Part shown: piece by piece, positions 45,991 to 57,111 of the stretch
Layout of the letters: every line of letters starts with the position of its first letter
Numbering within the stretch: position 1 is the first letter of the stretch
Assembly: GCF_000247695.1 (NCBI RefSeq)
Contig: NW_004624734.1
Location: 31,452,295-31,516,294 of the forward strand
DNA: 64,000 nt
From: Heterocephalus glaber
Taxonomy: Eukaryota; Chordata; Mammalia; Rodentia; Bathyergidae
Direction of reading: 5' to 3'
Position numbers and translations under genes: made by a program
Notes under the pieces: model-generated
Told to the model about the DNA's origin: nothing
Seen by the model: the letters and a program-made list of their open reading frames with translations, nothing else
The model's database searches: none

Positions 45991-47229
45991 ATATCGCATA
46001 TTAAATTTTTTAATCCTTTTCCTTATTCTCCTTCCAATCTCCCTCCTTCTCTTGGTTCCTTTTCCTTTTACAAAAGAGCTATCATCCCCTTATTTCCTAT
46101 TATCTATTTATTTTGCTTTCTATTTATATTTTAGGTTTCTCATGTAAAATAAATCATGAATTATTTAAACTTGTGTGTCTGATTTATTTCACTTAACATT
46201 TTGAGGTGCATTATCAAGATGCATTCATTTTCCTACAGATGCCTCAAGTTTATCCTTTTTATGGCAGAGCAATACTCCATTGTGTATAAATATCACATTT
46301 TAATCCATTCATCTGTTGGACACATATGCTTTTTCCAAGATCTAGCTATTATAAATTGTGCTGGTATAAACATGAGTATGCATGTGGCCCTGTAATATGA
46401 TGATTTTTAACTTTTGGCAGGATACCTAGAAGGGAAATAGCTGAGTCAAATGGTAAATCTATTTTTAGTATTTTGAGAAATCTCCACACTAATTTCCATA
46501 CTGGTTGTACTAGTTTACATTTCCACCAACAATGTAATAGACTTCCTTTTCCCCCACATCCTCACCAGCATGTGTTATTATTAGATTCTTTGATGATAAC
46601 CATTCTTTCTGGGGTAAAATGGTATCTCAATGTAGTTTTAATTTGCATTCCTCTGATGGCCATCAATGATGAGCATTTTTTCATGTATTTATTGGGCATT
46701 TGTACTTCTTCTGAGAAGTTTCTATTCATTTTGGTTGTCCATTTTTTTTGTTGGGTCTCTTATTTTGGAGGGTGTAACCTTTTTATTAGTTCTTTATACA
46801 GTACTGATGTTAGTCCTTGTCTGAGAAATACCTGGCAAAATTTTTTTCCAATTCTATAGGTTATATCTTCACTATGGGTTGTTTCCTTTGTTGTGTAAAA
46901 GGTTTTTAATCTAATATAATACCAGTTTCTTGATTCTTAATGTTATTTCTTGTGCAATTGGTGTTCTGTTCAGAAAGTCCTTGCCTATGACTATGACTTC
47001 AAGAGTTGTACCTATTATATCTTGCAGCAGATTAAGTGTTTCTATTTTAACATTTAGATCTTTAATCCATTTTTATTTTAGTTTAGTAGATGGTGGGCAA
47101 TGTTGAGATATGGATCTAGATTCAATCTTTGGAATGTGGAAAACCAGTTTTCCTAGTACCATTTGTTAAATAATTGATCTTTCCTCTAGCAAATGTTTTT
47201 GGTCCCTCTGTCAAAGATCAGACAGCTGG

Positions 47230-47308
47230 GGCCAGGGATGTAGCTCAGCAGCACCATGACTGCCTTGCAAGTGCAAGGTCCTGAGTTGAATCCCTGGTAC
47301 AAAAAAAT
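47230..47308 (+). repeat. tRNA/ID-type SINE at the 5' edge of the RPS2 retrocopy
   Basis: GGCCAGGGATGTAGCTCAGC to GAATCCCTGGTAC with an A tail. Flanked by AGATCAGACAGCTGG (47215-47229) and AGACCAGACAGCTGG (47309-47323). Confidence 0.93.
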
Positions 47309-47323
47309 AGACCAGACAGCTGG

Positions 47324-48292
47324 CTTCTTCCTCGGGAAAATATCAAACAGCAGATAACACTGATGCAGTGAGAGGGCCTGGAAGCCCCAGGGGCCCAAGC
47401 ATGGGAGGCCACAATGCCTTCTGCAGAGGCTTCATCAACAGCCTTTGAGGCCACTGGTGGTAAGTCTGAGGACGAGGAGTGGAGGCCCATCACTAAGGTG
47501 AGCCAGCTGGTCAAGGAAGTGAAGATCAAGTCCCTGGAGGAAATTTATCTCTTCTCCCTGTCCACCAAGGAGTCTGAGATGATTGAGTTTTTCTGGGTGC
47601 ATCCCTCAGAGATGAAGTTCTGAAGAACCATGCCTGTGCAGAAGCAAATTCATGTTGGCCAGCAGACCAGGTTCAATGCTGCCATTGGGGACTACAACGG
47701 TCACATTAATCTGGGTGTAAAGTGCTCCACGGATGTAGCCACTGCCATCTGAGGGGCCATCCTCCTGGCCAAGCTCTCCATTGTCCCTTTGCAGAGAGGC
47801 CACTGGGGGAACAGGACCAGTAAGCCTCACACTGTCCCTTATGAGGTGATGGCCACTGTGGCTCTGTGTTGGTTCTGATCCCTGCCCTGGGGGAATGGGC
47901 ATCATCTCAGCCCCTGTGCCCAAGAAGCTACTGCTGAGGCCTGGCACTGATGACTGCTACACCTCTGCCACTCTACCTCCACCACCACTCTGGGCAACTT
48001 TGCCAAGGCCACCTTTGATGCCATCTCCATTACCTACAGCTACCTGATCCCAACCTCTAGAAAGAGACTGTTTTCACCAGGTCTCCCTATCTTGGGGATT
48101 TCTTTGGGGGGGGGGTCATGCAAGCCTAAGGGTTGTGTGTTACTACAAAACATTTTTCTTCATAGGAATTCACCGACCATCTTGTGAAAATCCACACCAG
48201 AGTCCCTGTCCAGAGGACTCGAGCTCCAGCAGTAGCTACAACATAGGGTTTTTACACAAGAAAAATAAAGTGAATGCAACATAACAAAAACA
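47324..48292 (+). pseudogene. RPS2: RPS2 processed pseudogene
   Basis: RPS2 (uS5) is a small-subunit ribosomal protein at the mRNA entry/decoding region. This intronless copy carries the whole mRNA: a 5' leader at 47324, the Gly/Arg-rich start (about 47372-47460, shortened), and [12 protein letters not shown] at about 47525. The GDYNGH...GVKCS S5-fold core is at about 47689, with [12 protein letters not shown] at about 47995. The end is EFTDHLVK...PAVATT at about 48168-48243, and the 3'UTR includes AATAAAG at 48264-48270. It is inactive: the initiator ATG region is changed, there are stops near 47621 and 47750, several frameshifts, and extra sequence at about 48080-48165 between the TKSPY and QEF equivalents. 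The 3' flank AAAGATCAGACAGCTG (48293-48308) repeats the left-hand site, proving retroposition into the L1. Confidence 0.96.
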
Positions 48293-48417
48293 AAAGATCA
48301 GACAGCTGAATGTTCCTAGGGTTGTTTCTGTATCCTCTATTCTGTTCCATTGATCCACATATCTGTTCTTGTGCCAGTACCATGTTATTTTTATTACATT
48401 TCTTTGTAATATAACTT

Positions 48418-48562
48418 TTTCTTTTTGAGACAGGGTCTCACCATGTAGTTGAGGCTGTCCTTGAACTTACTATGTAGCCCAGGCTGTCCTCAAACTCATG
48501 GTAATCCTCCTGCCTCAGCCTCCTGAGGGCTGGGACTACAGGCACACACTACCATGCCTGGC
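48418..48562 (-). repeat. B1 SINE inside the L1
   Basis: GAGACAGGGTCTCACCATG, duplicated GTAGCCCAGGCTGTCCTCAA, GGGCTGGGACTACAGGC. TTTGTAATATAA recurs on both sides as the target duplication. Confidence 0.93.
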
Positions 48563-50654
48563 TTTGTAATATAAATTCAAGATTGTGATGCCTCCTGCTT
48601 TGCTCTTGTTGCCCAGGATTGCTTTTGCTATTCTAGGTCTCTTCTGGTTCTACATGAATTTTAATCTTATTTTCTCTAATTCTGTGAGGAATGCTTTTGG
48701 TGTTTTGATGGAGATTGCATTAAATCTGTATTAGTTTTGGAAGTATAGCAATTTTGACAATGTTAATTCTGCTGATCCAGGAATAAGGCATAGTTTTCCA
48801 TTTTCTGATGCCCTCTTCAATCTCCTTTATCAGACTACTATAGTTGTCATTGTAGAGGTATTTCACTCTCTTGACTAGGTTAATTCCTAAATATTTCTTT
48901 TTTCTTGATGCTGCTATGAGTGGTACTGTTTTCATAATTTCTTTCTCAGTGAGTTCATTATTGGTGTATAGGAATGCTATTGATTTTTATGTGTTGATTC
49001 TGTATCCTAAATTTAATCATTAATTCTACGAGTCTTTAGGTGGAATTTTTTGGGTCTTTACACAGAGGATCATGTCATTTGCAAATAGTGATAATATGAT
49101 CTCTTCCTTTCTTGTATGTATCTCTTTTATTTCTTTCTCTTGCCTGATTGCTCTGGTTAATATTTTGAGTATTATGTTGGACAGGAGTGGTGATAGTGGA
49201 CATCCTTGTCTTGTTCCTGATTTTAGAGGGAAAGCTTCCAGTTTTTCCCCATTTAATGTGATGGCCACTGGTTTGTCATAAATGGCTTTTATCAGATTGA
49301 GATAAGATCTTTCTATACCTGTTTTCTTCAGGGGTTTTTTTAATCATCAATGAATGTTGGATTTTGTCAAAAGCTTTTTCTGTGTTTTTTGAGATGATCA
49401 TGTAATTTTTGTCTTTGCTTCTGATTATGTGATGTGTTATATTTATTGATTTGAGTATGTTGAACCATCCTTTCATCTCTGGGATGAAGCCTACTTCATC
49501 ATGATGTTTGATCTTTTTGATGATCTGTCACATTCTGTTTGCCAGTGTCTTGTGGAGTTTTGCATCTATGTTCATTAAAGAGATTGGCCTGTGGTTTTCC
49601 TTTCTGGTTAGGTCCTTGTCTGGTTTTGGAATCAGTGTAATGCTAGCTTCCAGAAATGACTTTGGGAGTACTCCTTCCCTTTTGATTTTATTAAAGAGTT
49701 TGAGGGAATGTTGGCATTAGATCCTCCCTAATGCTCTAACAGAATTCAGCAGTGAATCCTTCCAGACCTAGGCCTTTCTTAATTGGAAGGCTTTTTATTA
49801 CTGCTTCAGTTTCATTGCCTATTATTGGATGATTCAGTGTTTTTACATCTTCTTGGGTCAATTTTTATAATTCGTATATATCTAAGACTGTATCCATTTC
49901 TTCTGGATTCTCCAATGTATTGAAGTACAGGCTTTCAAAGCAGTTACTAATAATATTCTGAATTTTAATAGTGTTCATTGTGATTTCACCTTTTTCATTT
50001 CTAATGCACTGATGTGGGTCTTTTTTTTTTCCTTTTGGGGAAAGATTAGCTAAGCATCTGTCAATTTGGTTTATTTATTTAGTTTTTGAAGAAATAGCTC
50101 TTTGATTCATTGATTCCTTGTACTTTTTAAGTCTCAATTTCATTAATTTCTGCTCTGTTTCTTTATAATTTCCTTCCTTCTACTGGCATTGAATTTGGAT
50201 TTTTCTTGTTTTTTTTAGGACCTTGAGATCTATCATTAGGTTATTTACTTGAATTTGTTCTGTTTTTTGTGATGTGGGCATTCACAGAAATAAACTTCCC
50301 TGTTGGAACTGCTTTCATTGTGTCCCATATGTTCTGGTATGTCGCACTGGCTTTATTATTTGATTCTAGGAACTGTCTAATTTCTTTCTTGATTTCTTCT
50401 GTGACCCCTTGATTATGCAAGAGTATATTGTTTAATTTCCATGTGTTTGCATAATTTTAGTAGTTTTCTGCCACTGACTTTTAGTTTTGTTGCACTGTGA
50501 TCTGATAATATGCATGGAGTAATTTTTATTCTTTTGCATTTACTTAAGCATGATTTATGGGCTAGTATGTGATCTATTTTGGAGAAAGTTCCCTGTGCTG
50601 CTGAGAAGAATATGCATTCTGTTGTTGGGTGGAACACTCTGTAGAAAGCTATTA

Positions 50655-50879
50655 ACTACTTACCAGTCTGGTTATTTATGTAGAAGAGGACTAAAAATTG
50701 CATATTTTTCATTAATTTTTATAAGATAATATAATAGGAAATATAAAATGACAATTTTATCAAATTTATTCAATACAAGAATCAAATGATTAAAATGACA
50801 CCTGCTTGAGTGATGTTTGGGATAGTCAGTACATAAACAAACAGGCTGCCCAAGTGACATGCAAGGTAAACTAAGTAGT
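50655..50879. mobile_element. 225-bp unclassified insertion with 8-bp TIRs and TA duplication
   Basis: The L1 text is interrupted here. The insert starts ACTACTTA and ends TAAGTAGT, an exact 8-bp inverted repeat, and TA stands on both sides (50653-50654, 50880-50881), as for Tc1/mariner-type elements. No coding capacity. The interior is AT-rich, with an AATAAA on the minus strand. It could instead be a chance-ended insertion of another kind. Confidence 0.5.
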
Positions 50880-51121
50880 TATGTCCATTTGTTCAAAGAT
50901 TTTGTTCAATGCTGCTATTTCTTTATTGACTTTTTGTCCAGGTGATTGGTCTCTTTGTGATAGCGGAATATTGAGATCCCCCACCATTATTATGTTGCTC
51001 TTTATTTGACTTTTATGTCCAATAGTGTTTTATGAAATTGGGTGTACTGTTTGGTGTATATATGTTTATAATGATTATCTCTTCCAGTTGAGTTGTTCCC
51101 TTAACCAGTATGTCGTGACCT

Positions 51122-51209
51122 TTTTTTTTTGTACTGGGGATCAAACTCGGGACCTTGCACTTGCTTGCGAGGCGGGCGGCGGAACCACTAAGCTAAATCC
51201 CTGGTCCCC
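51122..51209 (-). repeat. tRNA/ID-type SINE inside the L1
   Basis: TGTCGTGACCT is duplicated at 51111-51121 and 51210-51220. It has a 4-bp internal repeat (CTTGCTTG) that enlarges the anticodon-like loop. Confidence 0.95.
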
Positions 51210-51452
51210 TGTCGTGACCTTCTTTGCCTCTTCTGATCAGTTTTGGCTTGAAGTCCACTTTGCTGAAAACAGGATAGCTACTCCTGCTTGTTTTGGGTTC
51301 TCATTGCATGGAATACTGTTTTCCATTCTTTGATCTTTAGTTTATAAATATCTTTTTGTTTTAAATGTGTTTCTTGTGTGTAGCATACCACTGGGTTTTG
51401 TTTCCTGATGCATTCTGCTAATCTATGTCTTTGTTTTTAATTTTAATTTTAA

Positions 51453-51598
51453 TTTTTTTTAAGACAGGGAGTCACTATGTAATTCTGGCTGGCCTTGAAT
51501 TCACTATGAAGCCCAGGCTGGCCTTGAACGCACTGCACTCCTCTTGCCTCAGCCTCCCAAGTGCTGGAATTCCAGGCGTGCACCACCATCCGCAGTTA
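51453..51598 (-). repeat. B1 SINE inside the L1
   Basis: AAGACAGGGAGTCACTATG with a duplicated CTGGCCTTGAA unit to AAGTGCTGGAATTCCAGGC. TAATCTRTGTCTTT flanks both sides. Confidence 0.93.
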
Positions 51599-51934
51599 AT
51601 CTGTGTCTTTTCCTTTGGGAATTGAGATCATTCACACTGACAATTATTACTAAAAGGTATTGACTTATTTCTGTCATTGCATTATTTTCCTGTTGTTGAT
51701 TCCCTTTTCCCCCTCTTCTACTTAACTGCTCACCTTCCTCAGTGTATTCATTCTGTTAGAATTTTTGGAATAGTTTGTTTCACTGTCTCTTTCTAAGATA
51801 TCCTTGAAATGTTTTTGGAGTGCTGGTTTTGGGGTCAGAAATTTCAGGTCCTTAAAAGGAGCTCAGTGAATATTTATTGAATGGATGGATGTGTACATGG
51901 AGTTTTCAGTGCAGGTGAAGAGCTTTCGATGGGT

Positions 51935-52140
51935 TTCCAAGCCCATCTGGCCACTTATCAGCTATGTGACCTTGGGCATGTTGTTAACCTCTATAAGTCT
52001 GTTCCTTCATTCATCCACCAGGACTATAATAGTCCCCAATTCTTAAGGTCACCATAAGACTGAAATAAAAAGCAAAAAGTATATGACAAAATTAAAAGCG
52101 CATGACACATGAATGTTAGGTACAATTATTTGCTCTCTCT
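51935..52140 (+). repeat. MIR
   Basis: GCCACTTATCAGCTATGTGA, CCTTGGGCATGTTGTTAACC and a downstream ACATGAATGTTAGGTACAAT tail. Confidence 0.85.
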
Positions 52141-53005
52141 GCTTAGATTAGGATCACTTCTGATCACCCTATCTACAGCCAAGTTATTAACAAAACCCTT
52201 AAACAGCATGGGGGCATTTAGAATATTTTCCACTAGAAATGACACCATTTGGCTATAGTCTGATGGAGCACATGTTTTCCCACCACATACTCAAAGGGTA
52301 CCCAGGATCCTGGCTTTGATTGGCAGTATTGTCCTATCTTCCAGCCTAGTGATGAAAGGAAAATGAAAACAGCTTGGTTCCATTCTTTCCCCTTTGAGGC
52401 TCATAGGCGTATAGGCCATTTGTTAACTGATCATACCCTAGGCTGATGCTAAATTCACTTTTTGCCCTTAGCTGAGCTAGGTCCCATTGCAAAGCAATGG
52501 AACACCTGTATGTCTTTGCCCAATCAGGCCTGTGGTCTCAGCCATGCAGAGTGGACAGGATAGGCTCCAGCTGTGGCCAACTGTTTTGATGGAAGTAGCT
52601 GAGTGTCATCAAGCAAGGAGAGAAGAAAGATTTCCCTGTAGGGCAGAATATCATGCTCAGCATAGAGTCAGCAAAACATGTGCCAGAAAGTGCCTGAGAT
52701 TCTCAGTATTTGGAATCTGCTCTTTAATGTCAGTTTGCCTGTTCATATCCTTGAGCAGAAGGCAAGAGCTCCTTGAAGGGAACACATTTCTCTGCTGTCA
52801 TCTTGGGCAACTTCCACAGTGACAGGCAAACTTGTTCCTGCAACCATTTGAGAAGAAGTGTTTCTTCCCCAGAGGGGCTGGGCTAGGAGGTTTGTAAAGT
52901 GAAGCCCAGTAGAACTTCACAGCAACCTACCTGGGCCACCCCATAAGATGATAGGAAAAGAGAGCAAATAGGGAGTGGAAGAAGGCAAGTGTTCTCTCTT
53001 CTCCC
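52141..53005. other. Unique sequence, nothing recognised
   Basis: The 111-codon frame at 52487-52822 has one hydrophobic stretch but no known family; not called. Confidence 0.5.
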
Positions 53006-53009
53006 ATGT

Positions 53010-53312
53010 ACTTGGCCCAGCTAACTCGCGTTTGTCCTTTACTAATCTCAGATTCAATGTCAGTTTCTCTGGGAAGCCCTCCAGTCCCCCAGACTAGATT
53101 AGATCATCCTGTTACTTCCCCTTATCAGAGCCCACACATTTTCTTCATATCCCTTACTGTTACAGTGTGCACTGATCTCTCCTTCCATCCCCATCCATGA
53201 GCCATACTGTGGGCTCCATGAGGACAGTGGCCAAGTCTAAGTCCCAGTACCCAGCCCTGGGCCTGCACACAGTAGGCACTCAAGTATGTAGAGTATTGGA
53301 TGAATGGACAAG
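53010..53312 (+). repeat. L2 3' end
   Basis: TTTCTCTGGGAAGCCCTCCA, GTGGGCTCCATGAGGACAGT, CTGCACACAGTAGGCACTCA, TATTGGATGAATGG follow the L2 3' consensus. Confidence 0.82.
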
Positions 53313-53565
53313 TGAATGGGGAATGGACCAACTGGGAGGGCACAGGGCAGGGGTACTGCGGCCTCCTCTCCCTTTGGCCCCTGGAAATCTGGCCTTTCTT
53401 GTTGGATATGTGGAAGCCTGACGTCCCATTTCCTGTGCCTGGGGAGGGGAAGCTGGTGTTTCCCAAAGATCCATGTTGTCATTGTTCCAGCTGCATAATG
53501 AATAACAGCCATTCCTCACCAAGGATGAAGTCACTTCCCCAAAATCAACATAAAACCCACAGGGA
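53313..53565. other. Unique sequence
   Basis: Five overlapping frames on both strands cover this stretch; none is protein-like. Confidence 0.5.
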
Positions 53566-53569
53566 AAAA

Positions 53570-53705
53570 AACTAGCATTTATGGTACACCTACTATGTAG
53601 GAAAAAATTGGGTATTTTATTTGATTTCTCACAACCACACTGCAAATATAATTCCTCTGCTCCCATAATGCAACTGAGACTCATAATGCAACTGAGACAG
53701 GCATT
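53570..53705 (-). repeat. MIR with an 18-bp tandem duplication
   Basis: AGCATTTATGGTACACCTAC start. CATAATGCAACTGAGAC occurs twice in tandem (53664-53680 and 53682-53698). Confidence 0.65.
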
Positions 53706-54004
53706 AAACAACTTGCCACATTCAGGAAGAAAAGATAAGGAAAACAAGCAAGCAAGCTAAATTTGGCAACATGTATGTGTTGTCCTAAACCATACTGTGT
53801 CCAGCATCCTGAACTGGAGTGGAGGAGGGTGTCCTGGTGAGCTTCCTTTAGTCCTCAGCTGCCTGGGAGTGCCCATGGCTGCCTCATTGCTTGTCTCTTA
53901 AAGACTGAGGCATAGAAGAGGAGAACCTCAAAAAGAGGAAAAGGGAGGAGTGGGACCAAGTCTACTTCCATTTGCTCCCCAAACCTTTACTGAGCATCTA
54001 CAAG
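53706..54004. other. Unique sequence
   Basis: Nothing recognised. Confidence 0.5.
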
Positions 54005-54005
54005 A

Positions 54006-54515
54006 GCTGTTCAAAATGTATGGGGACTATTTCAGCTTAAAGATTTATCACAGTAAAAGACACATTGTCATTAACCCCCCTCAAAACACAATCCCTCACT
54101 TTGAACACACTTGTCTGATGGTTCTTGCTACTTTCTGAAGCAATTCTGGAAGTCCTTTTTTGTGAGTGTCTTCGTAAGGTGTGATAAAAAATATGAATGC
54201 TGCTGCTGAGTGCCATCCAGCAGAAAGGCAGGCTCATAAAAACTTTATGATATATCCTCATCCACCTTATCTGTCAGATCTGCCACTATGCAACTTTTGG
54301 ATCTTCCCTACAGTCAGAATGACCATGAAAGGCAAACATTTTGAATTGATCAGGACCTCAAGACAGCCATGACAGTGCAACTAAGGACAAGAAAGAGGGC
54401 TTCCAGAACTGCTTTAGAAGGTGGCAAGAATGATGACATAAGTGTGTTCAAAGCAAGGGAGAACATCTTGAGGGGGACTAATGGCACTGTTTCTTTTACT
54501 ATAGAAATTTAAAAA
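54006..54515. mobile_element. Palindromic mariner-type DNA transposon derivative
   Basis: The two arms at about 54038-54157 and 54394-54513 are imperfect reverse complements of about 120 bp. Both encode, outward, the same C-terminal piece of a mariner transposase (FQNCFRKWQE / FQNCFRRWQE, then KCVQSKGEHLEGD-like residues). The centre (54258-54350, +) encodes PPYLSDLPLCNFWIFP, the region around the third catalytic aspartate of the mariner D,D34D domain (PPYSPDL is usual). So the left arm is an inverted copy of the right arm attached to a transposase remnant. Stops in every part; inactive. The N-terminal DNA-binding and first catalytic parts are absent. A terminal GCTGTTCAAAATGTATGGGG lies at the left end; its right partner is not seen. 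Confidence 0.85.
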
Positions 54516-54592
54516 ACAATTTAAACATTCACCATGTCTCAGGCACAGGGACTGGGAACAAAATATAATAAAATACAGGTCCTCAGAAGCTA

Positions 54593-54700
54593 TGATGGCA
54601 CACACCTGTAATCCTAGCACTCTGGGAGGCTGAGGATCACTGTGAGTTCAAGGCCAGCCTGAACTACATAGCAAGATGCTGTCACAAACAACCAAACTAC
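54593..54700 (+). repeat. B1-type SINE
   Basis: AGCTATGATGGCACACACCT to GTTCAAGGCCAGCCTGAAC. Confidence 0.88.
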
Positions 54701-56165
54701 AGATCTCCTCTCCTGGGGTCACTGTCTAGTGAGTGAACTAGTGAGTAAGTGAACAAACACAGTTCAGTAAGCCCAACATTGTGATTGGTTATTAGATCAT
54801 TTATTCTATTTTATATTTGAAGTTCTCTGTAATAAAAGATTAAAAACTTTATACTATAGCTCACCCCAGGGCTATATGTATGAAACGTGCCCAACCCAGA
54901 CCGAAAAGCCAATCGAGGAAGGCTTCATGGAGGAGGTGACATACAAGCTGAATTCTGAAGGAATCACCCAGCAAAGTAGCATGGGACAGGACCGTCTTGC
55001 TGCAAATGGCGCCAGCATTGACACAGACACATGACAGTGTGGCCTCCTTGGAGAAGCATAAGTACAAGTCAGTTCCTGTGGCTGGACAGAGGAAGGCACG
55101 GCCTTCCAGCCCCCTGTGAAGCTGTGCTTTGGGTGCATTCTGCTGACCTCCGGGGCTTAAGGATTTGGTTTGGTGTTTCAGGTTTGGTTTCTCACTTTGG
55201 AGAATTTACATTAAGTGGGTGACCAGAGAAAGGGCGCCACCTGGAGGTGGGAGTGAAGAGTGCGCATTGAATTCTTGTCTCAAAATTTGCCTTCAAAAAG
55301 AAAATCCTGTCTCCTATCCAATCTATCAAAGGACTGAGCATCAGGGAAATCCTCTGACTTTCAGGACAAATGAAAAAATAAGAGGCAGTGTTTAGAAATA
55401 GCACAGAGAAATGGAAATCCCAGTTAAAGACACTCTATTAAGCACACAGGAAAGCAACAAAAAGAAAGCTTGGGTTGGCTCATTATTTCTTCCAAATTCA
55501 GTAACAGTGATAATGACCTCCCATCATTATGCCAGATACATGGGTACACCGGGCTATGTGCCAAACATGCTTCATTTCATTGGATACTCAGGAACAACTT
55601 TATAAGAAAGATATACAAGAACCATTTTTTAGACACCAAGAAGAAGCTGAACAACTCTCTGGTTCCCAAAACCAGTGCCTGGACAAGCTGGGATTTGAAC
55701 TCTGGTTTACAGACTCTGAGACTCATGCTTTTAACTATTAGGATGGATACCTGGTGGATATGGACATTCAATAGGTTGAAAGTAGAGCTTATTATCTTGG
55801 TCTACCCTCCTCCATTTCCCAACTCAGCAAATGACACTACCTGATCCTGTGTGCCCCATCCCAAGGCAGAACTCACCAGCTGTGTTCCTCTCTCTCCTAA
55901 ATATCTTTACATTTTTTCCTATGCTCTCTGTCCTTACTGCCACTGCCTTAGTGCAGGACATACCCCTCTCTTACCTGATTAGATGCCCTCTCAGCAATCC
56001 CTGGCCTTCCCAGAACATAGGAGGTAGAGGCATAATTGATTCCTCCATTATAGCCCCCATGCTGATAAGCTCCACCACTATACTCCCAGTGGCTGGCATT
56101 GAGTGGTCACTCAATTAATATTTGGATGACTGAAGATAGCCAGGAATCATTATTTCTACTGTATC
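54701..56165. other. Unique sequence with an L1 3' trace near 54775-54855
   Basis: The 54775-54855 part resembles an L1M tail (TTCTCTGTAATAAAAGATTA). The rest is unclassified. The 124-codon frame at 55470-55844 is one of four overlapping frames and is not supported. Confidence 0.45.
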
Positions 56166-56169
56166 AGTG

Positions 56170-56520
56170 TTCTGATTCAGCTGTGTCTTCTCAAAAATCC
56201 GTGTGTGGAAGTCATGACCCCAGACATCAGAACAGACTGAAGACAGAGCTTTCAAAGCAGTCCTGAAGGTAAAATGAAGTCATCAGGCTGGACTATATTC
56301 CACTAAGGCTGGTGTCCTGATGAGGAGATTAGGACATCAAAAACATAGATAGAGGGCAACCTTGGGGGACATGGAGAGAGGTGGACATTCGCAAGCCAAG
56401 GAGAGAGAAATCAAACATGAGGACATCTGCTTGGACTTCTGGCCTCAAGAACTGTAAGTAAATACTTCTGTCAAGTCACCTGGTCTGGGGCATCCTGTCA
56501 CAGCAGTCCTGGCAGGGGAA
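56170..56520 (+). mobile_element. MLT1-type MaLR LTR, degraded
   Basis: GTCTTCTCAAAAATCCGTGT, GTGGAAGTCATGACCCCAG, CTGGTGTCCTGATGAGGAGA, CTTGGACTTCTGGCCTCAAG and AACTGTAAGTAAATACTTCT are in MaLR LTR order. Confidence 0.7.
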
Positions 56521-56634
56521 TAGAATCAAGCAAGAAAGCCAGGCCAGAGTTGTTGAGGGACTTAACTCCGTACCGATAATAAGTAATGCATGAACCACAT
56601 TCTGGCTTGGTTGGGGTCACTCTTTCATGATGCT

Positions 56635-56765
56635 TACCAATTCTTATTTTAATTAATTTTATTGGTACATTTTATTGGTGCATTTTAGGTCTACAATTCA
56701 CTTACATTTATCATTGGGTGTTTGTACCTGTACATGATTTACCAATTCTTATAATTGATTTAACC
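56635..56765 (-). mobile_element. L1 3'-end stub
   Basis: TTATTGGTACATTTTATTGG, ACTTACATTTATCATTGGGT and TGTACCTGTACATGATT match the stub at 63.6 kb, so both belong to one L1 subfamily, different from the 45.6-kb L1. Confidence 0.7.
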
Positions 56766-56867
56766 CCGTTATTGTTTAACTTGTTAAACATCTGAGGCTG
56801 TGACTCCAAAAGGCACGTCTCAGTGTCCCCAGACCTCCCCGCTAAGCCTAGAGCCCCTAATTACTTT

Positions 56868-57085
56868 TGTGTGTGTGTGGTACTGGGGATTACACTCACA
56901 GCCTTGTGCGTGCTAGACAAGCACTCTACCACTGAGCCACATCCCCAGGCTTTAACTTTTTAATTTAGAGAAAGGGTTCTGCTAAGTTGCCCAGGCTGGT
57001 ATCTAACTTGTAATATTCTTACCTCAGCCTACAGAATAGCTACATTACAGGTATATGCACTGCAAAGCTTGGTGCTTTTTAACAG
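56868..57085 (-). repeat. B1-dID dimeric SINE
   Basis: (GT)n, GGTACTGGGGATTACACTC, CTCTACCACTGAGCCACATC, then B1 part to TTACAGGTATATGCAC. Confidence 0.8.
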
Positions 57086-57111
57086 AAAGATTTCAATGAA
57101 TTTTTTGTTTT

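Larger units (their letters stand above)
45565..51830 (-). mobile_element. Long L1 retrotransposon, inactive, with nested insertions
   Basis: A minus-strand L1 whose 3' end is at 45565 (TAATTTTTATTGGTACATGC) and whose ORF2 5' part reaches about 51.6 kb. ORF2 makes the endonuclease/reverse transcriptase that copies L1 and, in trans, SINEs and mRNAs. Fragments of the ORF2 frame include: endonuclease C-terminal part at 50637-50413 (TFSKIDHI, LSDHSA); fingers/palm at 49476-49276 (EKAFDKIQ); the palm motif [12 protein letters not shown] at 49268-49026; and thumb at 48935-48720 (KYLGINL, WISRINIVKIAILPK). The catalytic FADD motif reads FAND. Stops and frameshifts are frequent. Later insertions are an LTR, RPS2 with a SINE, B1 at 48.42 kb, a 225-bp element at 50.65 kb, a SINE at 51.12 kb and B1 at 51.45 kb. 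ORF1 and the 5'UTR are not recognised. Confidence 0.93.

Noticed and set aside
53125..53747. Overlapping frames of 91-155 codons near 53.3 kb
   Set aside because: They cover an L2 and a MIR fragment and unique DNA without protein signatures.
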